Source of the DNA: Odoribacter sp.
GTDB lineage: Bacteria; Bacteroidota; Bacteroidia; Bacteroidales; Marinifilaceae
Direction of reading: 5' to 3'
NCBI GenBank assembly: GCA_020024465.1
Contig: JAHHTT010000012.1
Span: 1 to 48,159 of the forward strand
Length of the DNA stretch: 48,159 bases
Part shown: piece after piece, positions 35,268-43,974 of the stretch
How positions within the stretch are numbered: the first letter of the stretch is position 1
Layout of the letters: every line of letters starts with the position of its first letter
Translations under genes and position numbers: made by a program
Notes under the pieces: generated by a model
Told to the model about the DNA's origin: nothing
Database searches by the model: none
The model's input: only the letters and a program-made list of their open reading frames with translations

Positions 35268-36362
35268 ATGAACACCGGAAAAAAAAACAAGAAAGTTCTA
35301 ATGGCCATGAGCGGCGGTATTGACAGTACAGTAGCAGCCATGTTGCTACAAGAACAGGGATACGAATTGGTAGGCGTTACCTACCGTACGTTTGACAATA
35401 TTTCCCGTGGGTGCATGGAAAAAGAGAAAGGGTGCTGTAGTGTCGATTCTCTCTTTGAAGCCAAACGCATGGCTCAAGAATTAGGTTTTGAGCATCATAT
35501 TTTGGATATCCGCCAAGATTTCAAAGATACAGTCATCACCAATTTCATCAATGAATATCTACATGGACGTACGCCTAATCCCTGTGTCATTTGCAACTCC
35601 ACCATCAAATGGGGGAAACTTATACAAACAGCAGATGAACTGGGATGCCAATATATTGCAACCGGACATTATGCCCGCATCGGACAAAATGGAAGACGCT
35701 ATTATTTGCGCAAAGGAGCAGATATCTCTAAAGATCAAACCTATTTTCTATGGACACTGACACAAGAAAATCTGGCACGCACTATTTTCCCTCTTGGCGA
35801 ACTGACCAAACCGGAAGTAAGAAAAATTGCTCTTGATCACGGATACGAAAAACTGTCCAAGAAAAAAGAAAGCCAAGAAATATGCTTCATCCCAGACAAC
35901 GATTATCGGGCTTTTTTAGCCGAACATGTGGAAAATTTTCATAAGAAATACTGTCCGGGAGATTTTGTAGATACTTCCGGCAAGCGATTAGGTACACACA
36001 AAGGTTTCCCCAATTACACCATTGGACAACGCAAAGGATTAGGCATTGCACTCGGTCAGCCCATGTTTGTCATAGCAATCCATTCGGAAACCAACACGGT
36101 AGTATTAGGAACAAAAGATGAATTGCAAGGCAAAACGTTATATGCAAAGGATATTAATCTGATGAAATACTCTACTCTACCCGACGGTTTAAAGGTGACT
36201 GTAAAAATCAGATATCGAAACGAGGGGGAACTCGCTTCACTTTTCCCTGAAGGAGATCGGATAAGAGCTGTATTCCACAACAGCATCGATTCTATTACTC
36301 CCGGACAAAGCGCAGTTTTTTATGAAGGACATGATGTAGTAGGTGGCGGTATCATAGAATAA
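35268..36362 (+). CDS. mnmA: tRNA-specific 2-thiouridylase
   Basis: This 364-residue enzyme adds sulfur to U34 of tRNAs for Glu, Gln and Lys. The PP-loop SGGIDSTVAAMLL begins near residue 15. The catalytic cysteines are in TPNPCVICN (near 100) and KESQEICFIPD (near 203). The ATP/tRNA segment is GHYARIG, and the C-terminal beta-barrel with NYTIGQRKGLGIALG starts near residue 250. It closes the LD-carboxypeptidase-gldH-trmB-mnmA operon. A 9-bp stem (36344-36352 with 36362-36370) spans the stop and may be a weak terminator facing ddl. Confidence 0.97.
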   Translation: MNTGKKNKKVLMAMSGGIDSTVAAMLLQEQGYELVGVTYRTFDNISRGCMEKEKGCCSVDSLFEAKRMAQELGFEHHILDIRQDFKDTVITNFINEYLHGRTPNPCVICNSTIKWGKLIQTADELGCQYIATGHYARIGQNGRRYYLRKGADISKDQTYFLWTLTQENLARTIFPLGELTKPEVRKIALDHGYEKLSKKKESQEICFIPDNDYRAFLAEHVENFHKKYCPGDFVDTSGKRLGTHKGFPNYTIGQRKGLGIALGQPMFVIAIHSETNTVVLGTKDELQGKTLYAKDINLMKYSTLPDGLKVTVKIRYRNEGELASLFPEGDRIRAVFHNSIDSITPGQSAVFYEGHDVVGGGIIE

Positions 36363-36377
36363 TACCGCCATTCTGTA

Positions 36378-37364
36378 TCATTTTACTGTTTTCGTCAATT
36401 TATCTTCAATAATTTCAGTAATCACATCCCGTAAAGAAACTCCCATTACACGAACCATCTTGGGCACAAAACTATTAGCCGTCATTCCTGGTGTTGTGTT
36501 CACTTCCAACATTACGACCTCATCCCCACAAACAAAGCCGTCAATACGTATAATACCCTCACAACGAAGAATATCATACACTTCAGAAGCCATATTCTGT
36601 ATCTTTTCAGTAATTTCCTCAGAAAAACGCCCTGGAATAATCTCATCGGACATTTTAGCATTATATTTGGCTTCATAATCGAAAAATTCATTTTTTGATA
36701 TAATTTCTGCCACCGGAAATATAACCTTTTTCTCCCCGACCTTATATAATCCGCATGTAAATTCCTGTCCATCCAAAAAACTCTCAACCAAAATCTCATT
36801 ACATCTGCTAAATGCCTCTTCAATTGCAGCATCAAAGGCCTCGGCAGTCTTGATTTTCGAAACCCCGAAACTTGACCCCTCGGCATTCGGTTTCACAAAA
36901 CAAGGTAATCCAACGGCAGCCAATACAGCCTCCTTATCGTATGCCTGGCCACAAGTCAACATCACCGGATGCGTCGTGTTGATTCCGAAACCATTAAGAT
37001 AATTGGTACAAGTATATTTGTCAAATGTTATCGCTTCACAAAGAGTACTACAAGTTGAATAAGGAATATCCATCATATCCAAATACCCCTGTAACATCCC
37101 GTTTTCTCCAGGATTTCCATGTATTGTAATATAAGCGAAATCAAATACAATCTTTTCACCATCCAACACAAAGGAAAAATCATTTTTATCCACCGGATAA
37201 TGATTTCCGTCCAACTCAATATGCCAATCCCTTCCTTTCAAAATCATCAAATACTTATTATAACGATTGCCATCCACCTCTAAATATATATGATTGCCCG
37301 ACAGTATCGATACTTTATATTCTGCAGAATTTCCACCAGCGATAACAGCTATATTTTTCTTCAT
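36378..37364 (-). CDS. ddl: D-alanine--D-alanine ligase
   Basis: Starting at the ATG at 37364 gives 328 residues (MKKNIAVIAGGNSAEYKVSI), the usual beginning of the family; the open frame starts 12 codons earlier but that part is not conserved. The ATP-grasp features are LPCFVKPNAEGSSFGVSK (near 132), the omega-loop segment PGRFSEEITEK and the metal ligands in DGFVCGDEVVMLEVNTTPGM (near 284). The enzyme joins two D-alanines for peptidoglycan precursors in the cytosol. It converges with mnmA and diverges from the MATE gene. The ligand loop has no evident vancomycin-type D-Lac change, though a specific residue assignment was not attempted. Confidence 0.96.
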   Translation of the reverse strand: MKKNIAVIAGGNSAEYKVSILSGNHIYLEVDGNRYNKYLMILKGRDWHIELDGNHYPVDKNDFSFVLDGEKIVFDFAYITIHGNPGENGMLQGYLDMMDIPYSTCSTLCEAITFDKYTCTNYLNGFGINTTHPVMLTCGQAYDKEAVLAAVGLPCFVKPNAEGSSFGVSKIKTAEAFDAAIEEAFSRCNEILVESFLDGQEFTCGLYKVGEKKVIFPVAEIISKNEFFDYEAKYNAKMSDEIIPGRFSEEITEKIQNMASEVYDILRCEGIIRIDGFVCGDEVVMLEVNTTPGMTANSFVPKMVRVMGVSLRDVITEIIEDKLTKTVK

Positions 37365-37406
37365 TACACATAAAATTAAGTTCATCAACAAATGGTACAA
37401 AAGTAA

Positions 37407-37434
37407 TTTTCAATTTTCAATTTTCAATTTTCAA
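37407..37434. repeat. Four perfect tandem copies of TTTTCAA
   Basis: Four 7-bp copies of TTTTCAA run head to tail between ddl and the MATE gene, ending 14 bp before the TACCTTTG -7 element at 37449-37456. Changes in copy number would move or alter the region upstream of the promoter. Confidence 0.8.
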
Positions 37435-37448
37435 TTCCAATTATTTCA

Positions 37449-37456
37449 TACCTTTG
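37449..37456 (+). promoter_or_regulatory. Probable -7 element of the MATE transporter gene
   Basis: TACCTTTG matches TAnnTTTG and lies 21 nt before the ATG at 37478. The expected upstream TTTG box would fall in the TTTTCAA repeat array. Confidence 0.5.
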
Positions 37457-37477
37457 CCAACGAAAAAACAATCAAAC

Positions 37478-38833
37478 ATGACAAAAACAAACGATCTCAC
37501 ACAAGGTAGCATATTCTGTAGCCTATGGATTATGGCTGTTCCTCTAATATCAGCCTCTTTCATACAAATGGCTTATAGTATGACAGATATGTTATGGCTG
37601 GGACATTTGGGCAGCGATGCTGTTGCAGCAGCAGGAGCTGCCGGTTTTTTTACATGGCTCTGCAATGCTCTTTCATTCATGACTAAAATAGGGGCAGAAA
37701 TTACCGTTTCCCAATCCATCGGTGCCAAAGACTACAAACGTGCAGCCAGCTATGCCAGCCATGCAATAACATTGTCTTCCATCTTGGGACTTACATATGC
37801 CTGCTTTATCGTTATTGCCGCACCAACCTTGATAGGACTATTCCATTTTGAAACAGTCATCGCCGAGCAAGCCGTTAGCTATATGCGCATCGTCGCACCG
37901 GGACTATTCTTCCAATTCAACAACAATACATTCAGCGGTCTATACAATGGTCAAGGAGACAGCCGTACTCCTTTCCGCACCTCTGCCGTCGGACTAATCG
38001 TCAACATCCTGTTAGATCCGTTACTAATATACGGAGCAGGCCCCATCCCACGCATGGAAACAACAGGAGCTGCTATAGCGACGGCTTTGGCTCAATTAGT
38101 TGTATTCAGTATTTTCCACCATCGCATATTCAGTGAACAATTTTCTTTAGGACAAATGCGCTTATTTTATCCTCTCAAAAAAGAATATATCCAACGTATT
38201 GTCTTATTAGGTCTGCCTGTCAGTATACAAAATGCGCTATTTTCCATGTTTTCACTCACACTGGCAACATTAGCCGCCCGCTGGGGAGCTGTAGGTGTCG
38301 CAACTCAAAGCATCGGATCTCAAATTGAAGCTATTTCCTGGATGACAGCCGCCGGTTTTTCGACAGCATTAGCCGCATTCTCGGGACAAAATTATGGAGC
38401 AGGCAATTATGAGCGTATCCGAAAAGGCTATTACCTAACACTAGGTATTGCGGGAAGCATCGGACTTTTTGCCGGTATCTTATTTTATGTATTCAATAAA
38501 GAAATATTCAGTTTGTTTGTAAAAGAACCTGAAGCCATTGAAGCTGGAGGCAACTATTTAAAAATCCTAGCGCTATCACAATTATTTATGGTGACAGAAT
38601 CTGTCACAGCAGGATCATTCAACGGAACCGGCCACACAACCCCTCCTGCACTCACCAGCATCTTCTTTACGGGAGCCCGTATACCGATGGCCATTTTTCT
38701 AACAAGCTTTCCTGCATTAGGTCTGACAGGCATTTGGTGGAGCATCACCATTTCAAGTATTTTCAAAGGATCGGTTCTGCCAATCTGGTATTTATGGTTT
38801 CAATGTCACAAATTATCTTCTCCCCAAAAATAA
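37478..38833 (+). CDS. MATE-family multidrug/Na+ antiporter
   Basis: The ATG at 37478 gives 451 residues (MTKTNDLTQGS); an upstream ATG at 37454 overlaps the promoter and is unlikely. The protein has about twelve transmembrane helices in two similar halves. The MATE pattern appears in LWIMAVPLISASFIQMAYSM, TDMLWLGHLG, and in the second half VSIQNALFSMFSLTLATLAA with WMTAAGFSTALAAFSGQNYG. It exports cationic compounds from the cytosol in exchange for H+ or Na+. Real substrates are unknown. Confidence 0.93.
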   Translation: MTKTNDLTQGSIFCSLWIMAVPLISASFIQMAYSMTDMLWLGHLGSDAVAAAGAAGFFTWLCNALSFMTKIGAEITVSQSIGAKDYKRAASYASHAITLSSILGLTYACFIVIAAPTLIGLFHFETVIAEQAVSYMRIVAPGLFFQFNNNTFSGLYNGQGDSRTPFRTSAVGLIVNILLDPLLIYGAGPIPRMETTGAAIATALAQLVVFSIFHHRIFSEQFSLGQMRLFYPLKKEYIQRIVLLGLPVSIQNALFSMFSLTLATLAARWGAVGVATQSIGSQIEAISWMTAAGFSTALAAFSGQNYGAGNYERIRKGYYLTLGIAGSIGLFAGILFYVFNKEIFSLFVKEPEAIEAGGNYLKILALSQLFMVTESVTAGSFNGTGHTTPPALTSIFFTGARIPMAIFLTSFPALGLTGIWWSITISSIFKGSVLPIWYLWFQCHKLSSPQK

Positions 38834-38878
38834 TTTTAGCTTTATTAACCCGATTATTAGAGAATTTTTTCTGTAATA

Positions 38879-38911
38879 TTTGGTTTTCATCAAAAAAAAG
38901 TAGTAAGTTTG
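38879..38911 (+). promoter_or_regulatory. Probable mdh promoter with both Bacteroidota elements
   Basis: TTTG at 38879-38882 and TAAGTTTG at 38904-38911 are 21 bp apart, matching the -33 and -7 elements of Bacteroidota promoters. The leader to the ATG at 38975 is about 57 nt. Confidence 0.6.
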
Positions 38912-38974
38912 GCAACAGATTCAAATTTATTGAACACGAAAAATTATAAGTAACCCTATAAAATTATTACAAAA

Positions 38975-39910
38975 ATGAAAGTAACAGTTGTCGGTGCAGG
39001 TAATGTTGGTGCAACATGTGCTAACTGCATAGCAGAAAAAGACATTGTAAGCGAAGTTGTTCTTCTTGACATCAAAGAAGGCATCGCAGAAGGTAAAGCC
39101 CTTGATATGTGGCAGACTGCCCCTATCAACTTGTATGATACACGCATCAAAGGGGTGACAAACGATTACAGCGCAACGGCTGATTCGGAAGTTGTAGTCA
39201 TCACATCTGGTCTGCCTCGCAAACCGGGTATGAGCCGTGACGACTTAATTTCAACCAATGCCGGTATTGTTAAATCAGTCACTGAAAATGTTATCAAATT
39301 TTCTCCCGACGCAAAAATCATCATTGTTTCCAATCCATTGGATGTAATGTGCTATTGTGCATATTTAGCGGCCAAAATTGACTCTTCAAGAGTATTCGGT
39401 ATGGCAGGAGTATTAGATACTGCTCGTTATCGTGCATTTTTGGCAGAAACACTGAATGTATCTCCGAAAGACATTCAAGCACTGCTGTTAGGCGGTCACG
39501 GAGATACCATGGTTCCGCTTCCACGTTATACTTCTGTTGGCGGCATTCCTGTGACAGAATTAATTGAAAAAGACAAATTGCATGCAATTATCGAACGCAC
39601 TAAAGTTGGCGGTGGCGAGTTAGTAAAATTAATGGGCACATCCGCATGGTATGCACCAGGAGCAGCAGCAGCACAGATGGTAGAAGCCATCATTCGCGAC
39701 CAGCATCGTGTATTTCCGGTTTGTGCTCTATTAAACGGAGAATACGGCATGAAAAACATTTATTTAGGCGTGCCTGTCGTATTAGGTAAAAATGGTATTG
39801 AAAAAATCATTGAAGTAAAATTGGACACAGAGGAGCAAGAATTGCTTGCCACATCAGCAAAAGCAGTCCGTTCTGTCATGGACGTATTGGATAACATGAA
39901 AATGTTCTAA
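38975..39910 (+). CDS. mdh: Malate dehydrogenase (lactate-dehydrogenase-like type)
   Basis: This 311-residue NAD-dependent enzyme interconverts malate and oxaloacetate. The Rossmann motif is VVGAGNVGATCA (4-15), the active-site arginines are in GLPRKPGMSRDDL (near 80), the NAD-side motif is IIVSNPLDVMCY (near 111) and the catalytic histidine is in LLGGHGDTMVPL (near 172). The arginine in GLPRKPGM is the residue that gives malate over lactate specificity in this subgroup. It is a single transcript with its own promoter and terminator. Confidence 0.96.
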   Translation: MKVTVVGAGNVGATCANCIAEKDIVSEVVLLDIKEGIAEGKALDMWQTAPINLYDTRIKGVTNDYSATADSEVVVITSGLPRKPGMSRDDLISTNAGIVKSVTENVIKFSPDAKIIIVSNPLDVMCYCAYLAAKIDSSRVFGMAGVLDTARYRAFLAETLNVSPKDIQALLLGGHGDTMVPLPRYTSVGGIPVTELIEKDKLHAIIERTKVGGGELVKLMGTSAWYAPGAAAAQMVEAIIRDQHRVFPVCALLNGEYGMKNIYLGVPVVLGKNGIEKIIEVKLDTEEQELLATSAKAVRSVMDVLDNMKMF

Positions 39911-39930
39911 ATACACACCAAATAAAATAA

Positions 39931-39965
39931 AAAAACCGTTCCGAAAAATCAGAACGGTTTTTTTA
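39931..39965 (+). terminator. Intrinsic terminator after mdh
   Basis: AAAAACCGTTC (39931-39941) and GAACGGTTTTT (39952-39962) pair around a 10-nt loop, then continue in a T run. The same T run contains the TATTTTTG -7 element of the next gene. Confidence 0.9.
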
Positions 39966-39971
39966 TTTTTG
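39964..39971 (+). promoter_or_regulatory. Possible -7 element of the retropepsin-like gene inside the mdh terminator tail
   Basis: TATTTTTG matches TAnnTTTG and overlaps the T tract of the mdh terminator; it is 23 nt before the ATG at 39995. Confidence 0.4.
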
Positions 39972-39994
39972 TACTGTATTATAATAATATTAAC

Positions 39995-40468
39995 ATGAGA
40001 AAAACAAAACATAAAAAGGCATGCCACTTTAAAATCAACTACCATTCACACAAGACTGTAATCCCCGTTGAACTGGTAGAACTTGAAGATAACAGTTATC
40101 ATTTAATAGTCAAAGTTGACATTGATGGAATAACCGGAGACATGATTATAGATACAGGAGCCTCCGTAACCGTAGCGGATCAAAAACTATTTCCCAAGAA
40201 AACAAATGATGACGACATAATATCCATGCAATCCGGAGGTATATCGGGACAAATCAACAATGTTCGAATCATTCAAATAAAACGTCTCTCCATAGGAGGA
40301 CGCCATTTCCGAAATTTCCGACTGGCAGGCATAGACCTGAACTATGTAAACGAGATGTACTATAAACACCTCAAACGAAAAATAATCGGCTTATTAGGAT
40401 GTGATTTTTGTGTGCATTATAATGTGTGCATTGACTACAGTAAAAAAGAATTAACCTTAAATATATAA
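39995..40468 (+). CDS. Retropepsin-like aspartic protease (clan AA), single-lobe
   Basis: This 157-residue protein has the catalytic motif MIIDTGASVTVAD near residue 50 and a downstream strand IIGLLGCDFCVHYNVCIDY near residue 129 that fills the position of the hydrophobic-hydrophobic-glycine motif. A single lobe of this size must dimerise to make an active aspartic protease. There is no signal peptide, so it should be cytosolic. The N-terminus is strongly basic with several His and Lys (KTKHKKACHFKINYHSHK). It lies alone between mdh and secDF. The substrate is unknown. Confidence 0.8.
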   Translation: MRKTKHKKACHFKINYHSHKTVIPVELVELEDNSYHLIVKVDIDGITGDMIIDTGASVTVADQKLFPKKTNDDDIISMQSGGISGQINNVRIIQIKRLSIGGRHFRNFRLAGIDLNYVNEMYYKHLKRKIIGLLGCDFCVHYNVCIDYSKKELTLNI

Positions 40469-40550
40469 ATGATAATATCATTTTCACTACTGAATTCTTA
40501 AAATAATGCACTTAAAATTTGATTTAGCCGTTTTTTTTCAAAAAATATTA

Positions 40551-40558
40551 TACTTTTG
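40551..40558 (+). promoter_or_regulatory. Possible -7 element of secDF
   Basis: TACTTTTG matches TAnnTTTG, 60 nt before the ATG at 40619. Confidence 0.4.
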
Positions 40559-40618
40559 TGCATTAATCATACTTTTGGGAATTAATAGAGATTAAGTAAT
40601 ATAATAATTTATTGTAAA

Positions 40619-43609
40619 ATGCAGAATAAAGGAGCGATTACACTACTTGCCATAGCATTAGCATTGGTAAGTCTTTATCAGTTATCTTTTACCTGGAAAA
40701 CGAATCGTATCGAAAAAGCCGCTAAAGAATATGCGCAAGGGGATTCAAGTAAGGAAAAGATGTATCTGGATTCTATTGCAAATCAAGAGGCTTACAATCT
40801 TCTGGGTATTGCTAAATACACATACAAAGAATGTAAGGAGTTAGAAATCAACTTAGGTCTTGACCTTCGTGGCGGTATGAACGTAACCATGGAAGTGGAT
40901 GTTGCAGACGTCGTTCGCAACTTAGCTAACAACACTCAAGATCCGGTTTTCAATCAAGCAATTGAGGAAGCTATCAAAATGCGTACTTCCAGCCCGAAAG
41001 ACTTTGTAACTCTTTTTGGTGAGGCATTCGAAAAATTAGCCCCTAATGCACAATTAGCTTCACCTGATTTATTCGGAACCGTAGAATTGAAAGATAAAAT
41101 TAAAATCGGTGCCACCAATAATGAGGTATTAACAGTGATTCGAGAAGAAGCAGAAGGAGCTATTGACAACACTTTTAATATTTTACGTACTCGTATTGAC
41201 CGTTTTGGTGTTGCACAGCCCAACATTCGTAAAGCAGATATTTCAGGTCGTATCGTTATTGAACTGCCAGGTATCAAAGATGCACAACGTGTAAGAAAAT
41301 TATTGCAAGGAACTGCTGCATTGGAATTCTTTGAAACATTTGATAACGGTGAATTTTTCCAATATCTTTCTGCAGCTAATGACAAAGCTTGTAATATAAT
41401 AAAAGCTAATGAGGCCATTGAAACAGAAGAGGATACAGAGGTTATAACTTCTGCAAAAGAAAAAAAAGACACGACAGAAAACAGTTTGATAGCCAACCTT
41501 GCTCAAGATTCAACAAATCAATTATTGAATAATCAAGAAGATTTCGCAAAACGAAATCCATTGTTTGCGGTATTAAGCCCCAATATTGACAGAAGTGGTC
41601 AGATAATTCCTAACGGTTCAATCATTGGATATGCACGAGTACAAGATACAGGAGCGGTAAACAAAATACTGGCACTGCCTCAGGTGAAAGCCAGTTTCCC
41701 GCGTAATGCACGTTTATTATGGGAAATGAAAGCATCAAATGGTCTGGTTCCTTTACATGCTATCAAGATAACCACCCGAGACAACAAAGCTCCGATGGAC
41801 GGAGGTGCTGTTGTCAGCGCACGTCAAGACTATGAACATAATGGCAGCCGCCCTGTCGTTTCAATGACAATGAGTCCAGAAGGAGCTAAAACATGGGCCC
41901 GATTGACAAAAGAAAATGTAGGTCATTGCATTGCCATTGTATTGGATGGATTTGTATGCTCTTCTCCAAATGTTATGGGAGAAATTCCTAACGGACAATC
42001 TCAGATTACCGGTCAATTTGACGTAAAAGAAGCACAAGACCTCGCCAATATCCTCGAATCAGGTAAATTACCTGCTCCTGCACGCATTATTGCAGACGAA
42101 ATCGTAGGACCGTCATTAGGTAGTGAATCTATTGAATCAGGCATGTGGTCATTCGTAATTGCATTCCTATTGGTACTTTTCTATATGTTGTTCTTCTACA
42201 GCCGTGGAGCAGGTTTAGCTGCTGATGCTGCTTTATTAACCAACCTATTTTTCTTATTCGGTGTTCTTGCATCCATCGGTGCTGTATTAACATTACCAGG
42301 TATCGCTGGTATTGTATTGACAATGGGTATGGCAGTAGATGCCAATGTATTGATTTACGAACGTATCCAAGAAGAGCTGAGAGGAGGGAAAGGAATGAAA
42401 CTCGCAATTAAAGAGGGTTACAGACAAGCTTATTCAGCCATCATAGACGGTCAAGTGACCACATTGCTGACAGGATTCATCCTATACTATTTCGGAGAAG
42501 GTCCTATCAAAGGTTTTGCAACCACATTAATTATCGGTATCTTCACTTCATTATTCACTGCAATTTTTATTACCCGCTTAATTCTGGAACGTGCAGCAAA
42601 AAATAATGATCATGTACGTTTCACCACTCCATTTACAGCAAACTGGTTGCGTGACGTCCATTTCCCATTCTTGCAAAGACGTCATGTAGGATATATTGTA
42701 TCAGGAACAATCTCTATAATTTGTTTAATATCATTATTCACTAAAGGTTTAGATAAAGGAATTGACTTTGTTGGAGGTAGAACTTACACAGTAACCTTCA
42801 ATCAACCTGTATTAGTAGAAGATATTGCAGAAAGTTTATCTGAAGTTTATGGAAGTGCTCCAGAGGTTAAAACATTTGGAGGGGATAATCAGGTAAGAAT
42901 TACAACTAAATATAGAATTGCGGACGAAGGAGTTGAAGTTGATGATGAAGTTGAAAGATTATTGTACGAAGGTCTAAAGAAGTACATTCCAGAAGGAACT
43001 AGCAAGGAAGTATTCTTGACAGATTACCGCCAGATGTCACAAAAAGTAGGTCCTGCTGTTGCAGAAGATGTAACTCGAGCTGCCATTTGGTCTGTTGTAT
43101 TTGCATTATTAGTAATCTTCATCTATATCATGGTACGTTTCTCAGAATGGCAATATGGAGCCGGAGCTGTTTTAGGATTAGCTCACAATACAATTGTTGT
43201 ATTAGGTCTTTTCTCATTGTTATCAGGTCTACTTCCTTTCTCTCTAGAAATTGGGCAAGCATTCATTGCAGCTATTTTGACCGTAGTAGGTTACTCTATC
43301 AATGATACAGTAGTAGTATTTGACCGTATCCGTGAATACCACAAATTATATCCGAAACGTGATGATATTGATACTACCAACGCCGCATTAAATTCTACTT
43401 TGCGCCGTACATTCAGTACATCATTATCAACTTTAGCTGTATTGATTGCCATCTTTATTTTCGGAGGAACATCAATCAAAGGTTTTGTATTTGCCTTATT
43501 AATCGGTGTAATTGTCGGAACTTATTCTTCGCTATTCGTAGCAACTCCACTTTCTTACGATTTCCGTCAGAAATTCAAAAAGAAAAATAATACAATTACA
43601 AAAAAATAA
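40619..43609 (+). CDS. secDF: Fused protein-export membrane protein SecDF
   Basis: This 996-residue inner-membrane protein joins SecD and SecF. The SecD part has the first helix (GAITLLAIALALVSLYQLSF), the motif LGLDLRGGMNVTMEVDV (near 80), the periplasmic P1 domain and the helix set with GMAVDANVLIYERIQEELR (near 574). The SecF part begins near residue 690 (VSGTISIICLISLFTKGLDK), has GIDFVGGRTYTVTF and ends with the matching VVGYSINDTVVVFDRIREY (near 890). The protein uses the proton gradient to help pull secreted proteins out after SecA. The fused form is usual in Bacteroidota. Confidence 0.97.
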   Translation: MQNKGAITLLAIALALVSLYQLSFTWKTNRIEKAAKEYAQGDSSKEKMYLDSIANQEAYNLLGIAKYTYKECKELEINLGLDLRGGMNVTMEVDVADVVRNLANNTQDPVFNQAIEEAIKMRTSSPKDFVTLFGEAFEKLAPNAQLASPDLFGTVELKDKIKIGATNNEVLTVIREEAEGAIDNTFNILRTRIDRFGVAQPNIRKADISGRIVIELPGIKDAQRVRKLLQGTAALEFFETFDNGEFFQYLSAANDKACNIIKANEAIETEEDTEVITSAKEKKDTTENSLIANLAQDSTNQLLNNQEDFAKRNPLFAVLSPNIDRSGQIIPNGSIIGYARVQDTGAVNKILALPQVKASFPRNARLLWEMKASNGLVPLHAIKITTRDNKAPMDGGAVVSARQDYEHNGSRPVVSMTMSPEGAKTWARLTKENVGHCIAIVLDGFVCSSPNVMGEIPNGQSQITGQFDVKEAQDLANILESGKLPAPARIIADEIVGPSLGSESIESGMWSFVIAFLLVLFYMLFFYSRGAGLAADAALLTNLFFLFGVLASIGAVLTLPGIAGIVLTMGMAVDANVLIYERIQEELRGGKGMKLAIKEGYRQAYSAIIDGQVTTLLTGFILYYFGEGPIKGFATTLIIGIFTSLFTAIFITRLILERAAKNNDHVRFTTPFTANWLRDVHFPFLQRRHVGYIVSGTISIICLISLFTKGLDKGIDFVGGRTYTVTFNQPVLVEDIAESLSEVYGSAPEVKTFGGDNQVRITTKYRIADEGVEVDDEVERLLYEGLKKYIPEGTSKEVFLTDYRQMSQKVGPAVAEDVTRAAIWSVVFALLVIFIYIMVRFSEWQYGAGAVLGLAHNTIVVLGLFSLLSGLLPFSLEIGQAFIAAILTVVGYSINDTVVVFDRIREYHKLYPKRDDIDTTNAALNSTLRRTFSTSLSTLAVLIAIFIFGGTSIKGFVFALLIGVIVGTYSSLFVATPLSYDFRQKFKKKNNTITKK

Positions 43610-43621
43610 TCGAACTTAAAT

Positions 43622-43665
43622 GATACTAAAAAACCGCTCTAAAAATAGAGCGGTTTTTTAGTATC
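43622..43665. terminator. Very long perfect stem-loop after secDF
   Basis: A 19-bp perfect stem (43622-43640 with 43647-43665, GATACTAAAAAACCGCTCT and its complement) closes a 6-nt loop 12 nt after the secDF stop. It contains the usual A run, GC core and T run of an intrinsic terminator and extends beyond them with GATACT/AGTATC. Confidence 0.9.
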
Positions 43666-43974
43666 ATTCTATATTAGCCGGATGCATTCAAAAACGTTCG
43701 AACTTTCACATTTTTCATTATCTTTGAACCTTCAATGATTATGGGAAAAATACAAGTAAAATTATGCGCTGACACCATATTGATATATTATGGAATGACA
43801 GCTGACTGACAAGAATTATCAAATTGTTGACTAATGAAGAAGTATATTGAAAATTTCCTTAGCACCTTATCAGGAATATTATAAAAACCTCTCCTTTCAC
43901 AAAAAATGAATGGAGAATCTATTGAATATGTAAATAAAAAATCCTATTACAAATTATAAAAGATAAAATTAGAA
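43666..43974. other. Intergenic leader before the hydrogenase gene
   Basis: No gene is supported. TATCTTTG at 43719-43726 (plus) is a good -7 element and would give the hydrogenase a leader of about 240 nt. A 24-codon frame at 43738-43812 is too short to support. Confidence 0.45.
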
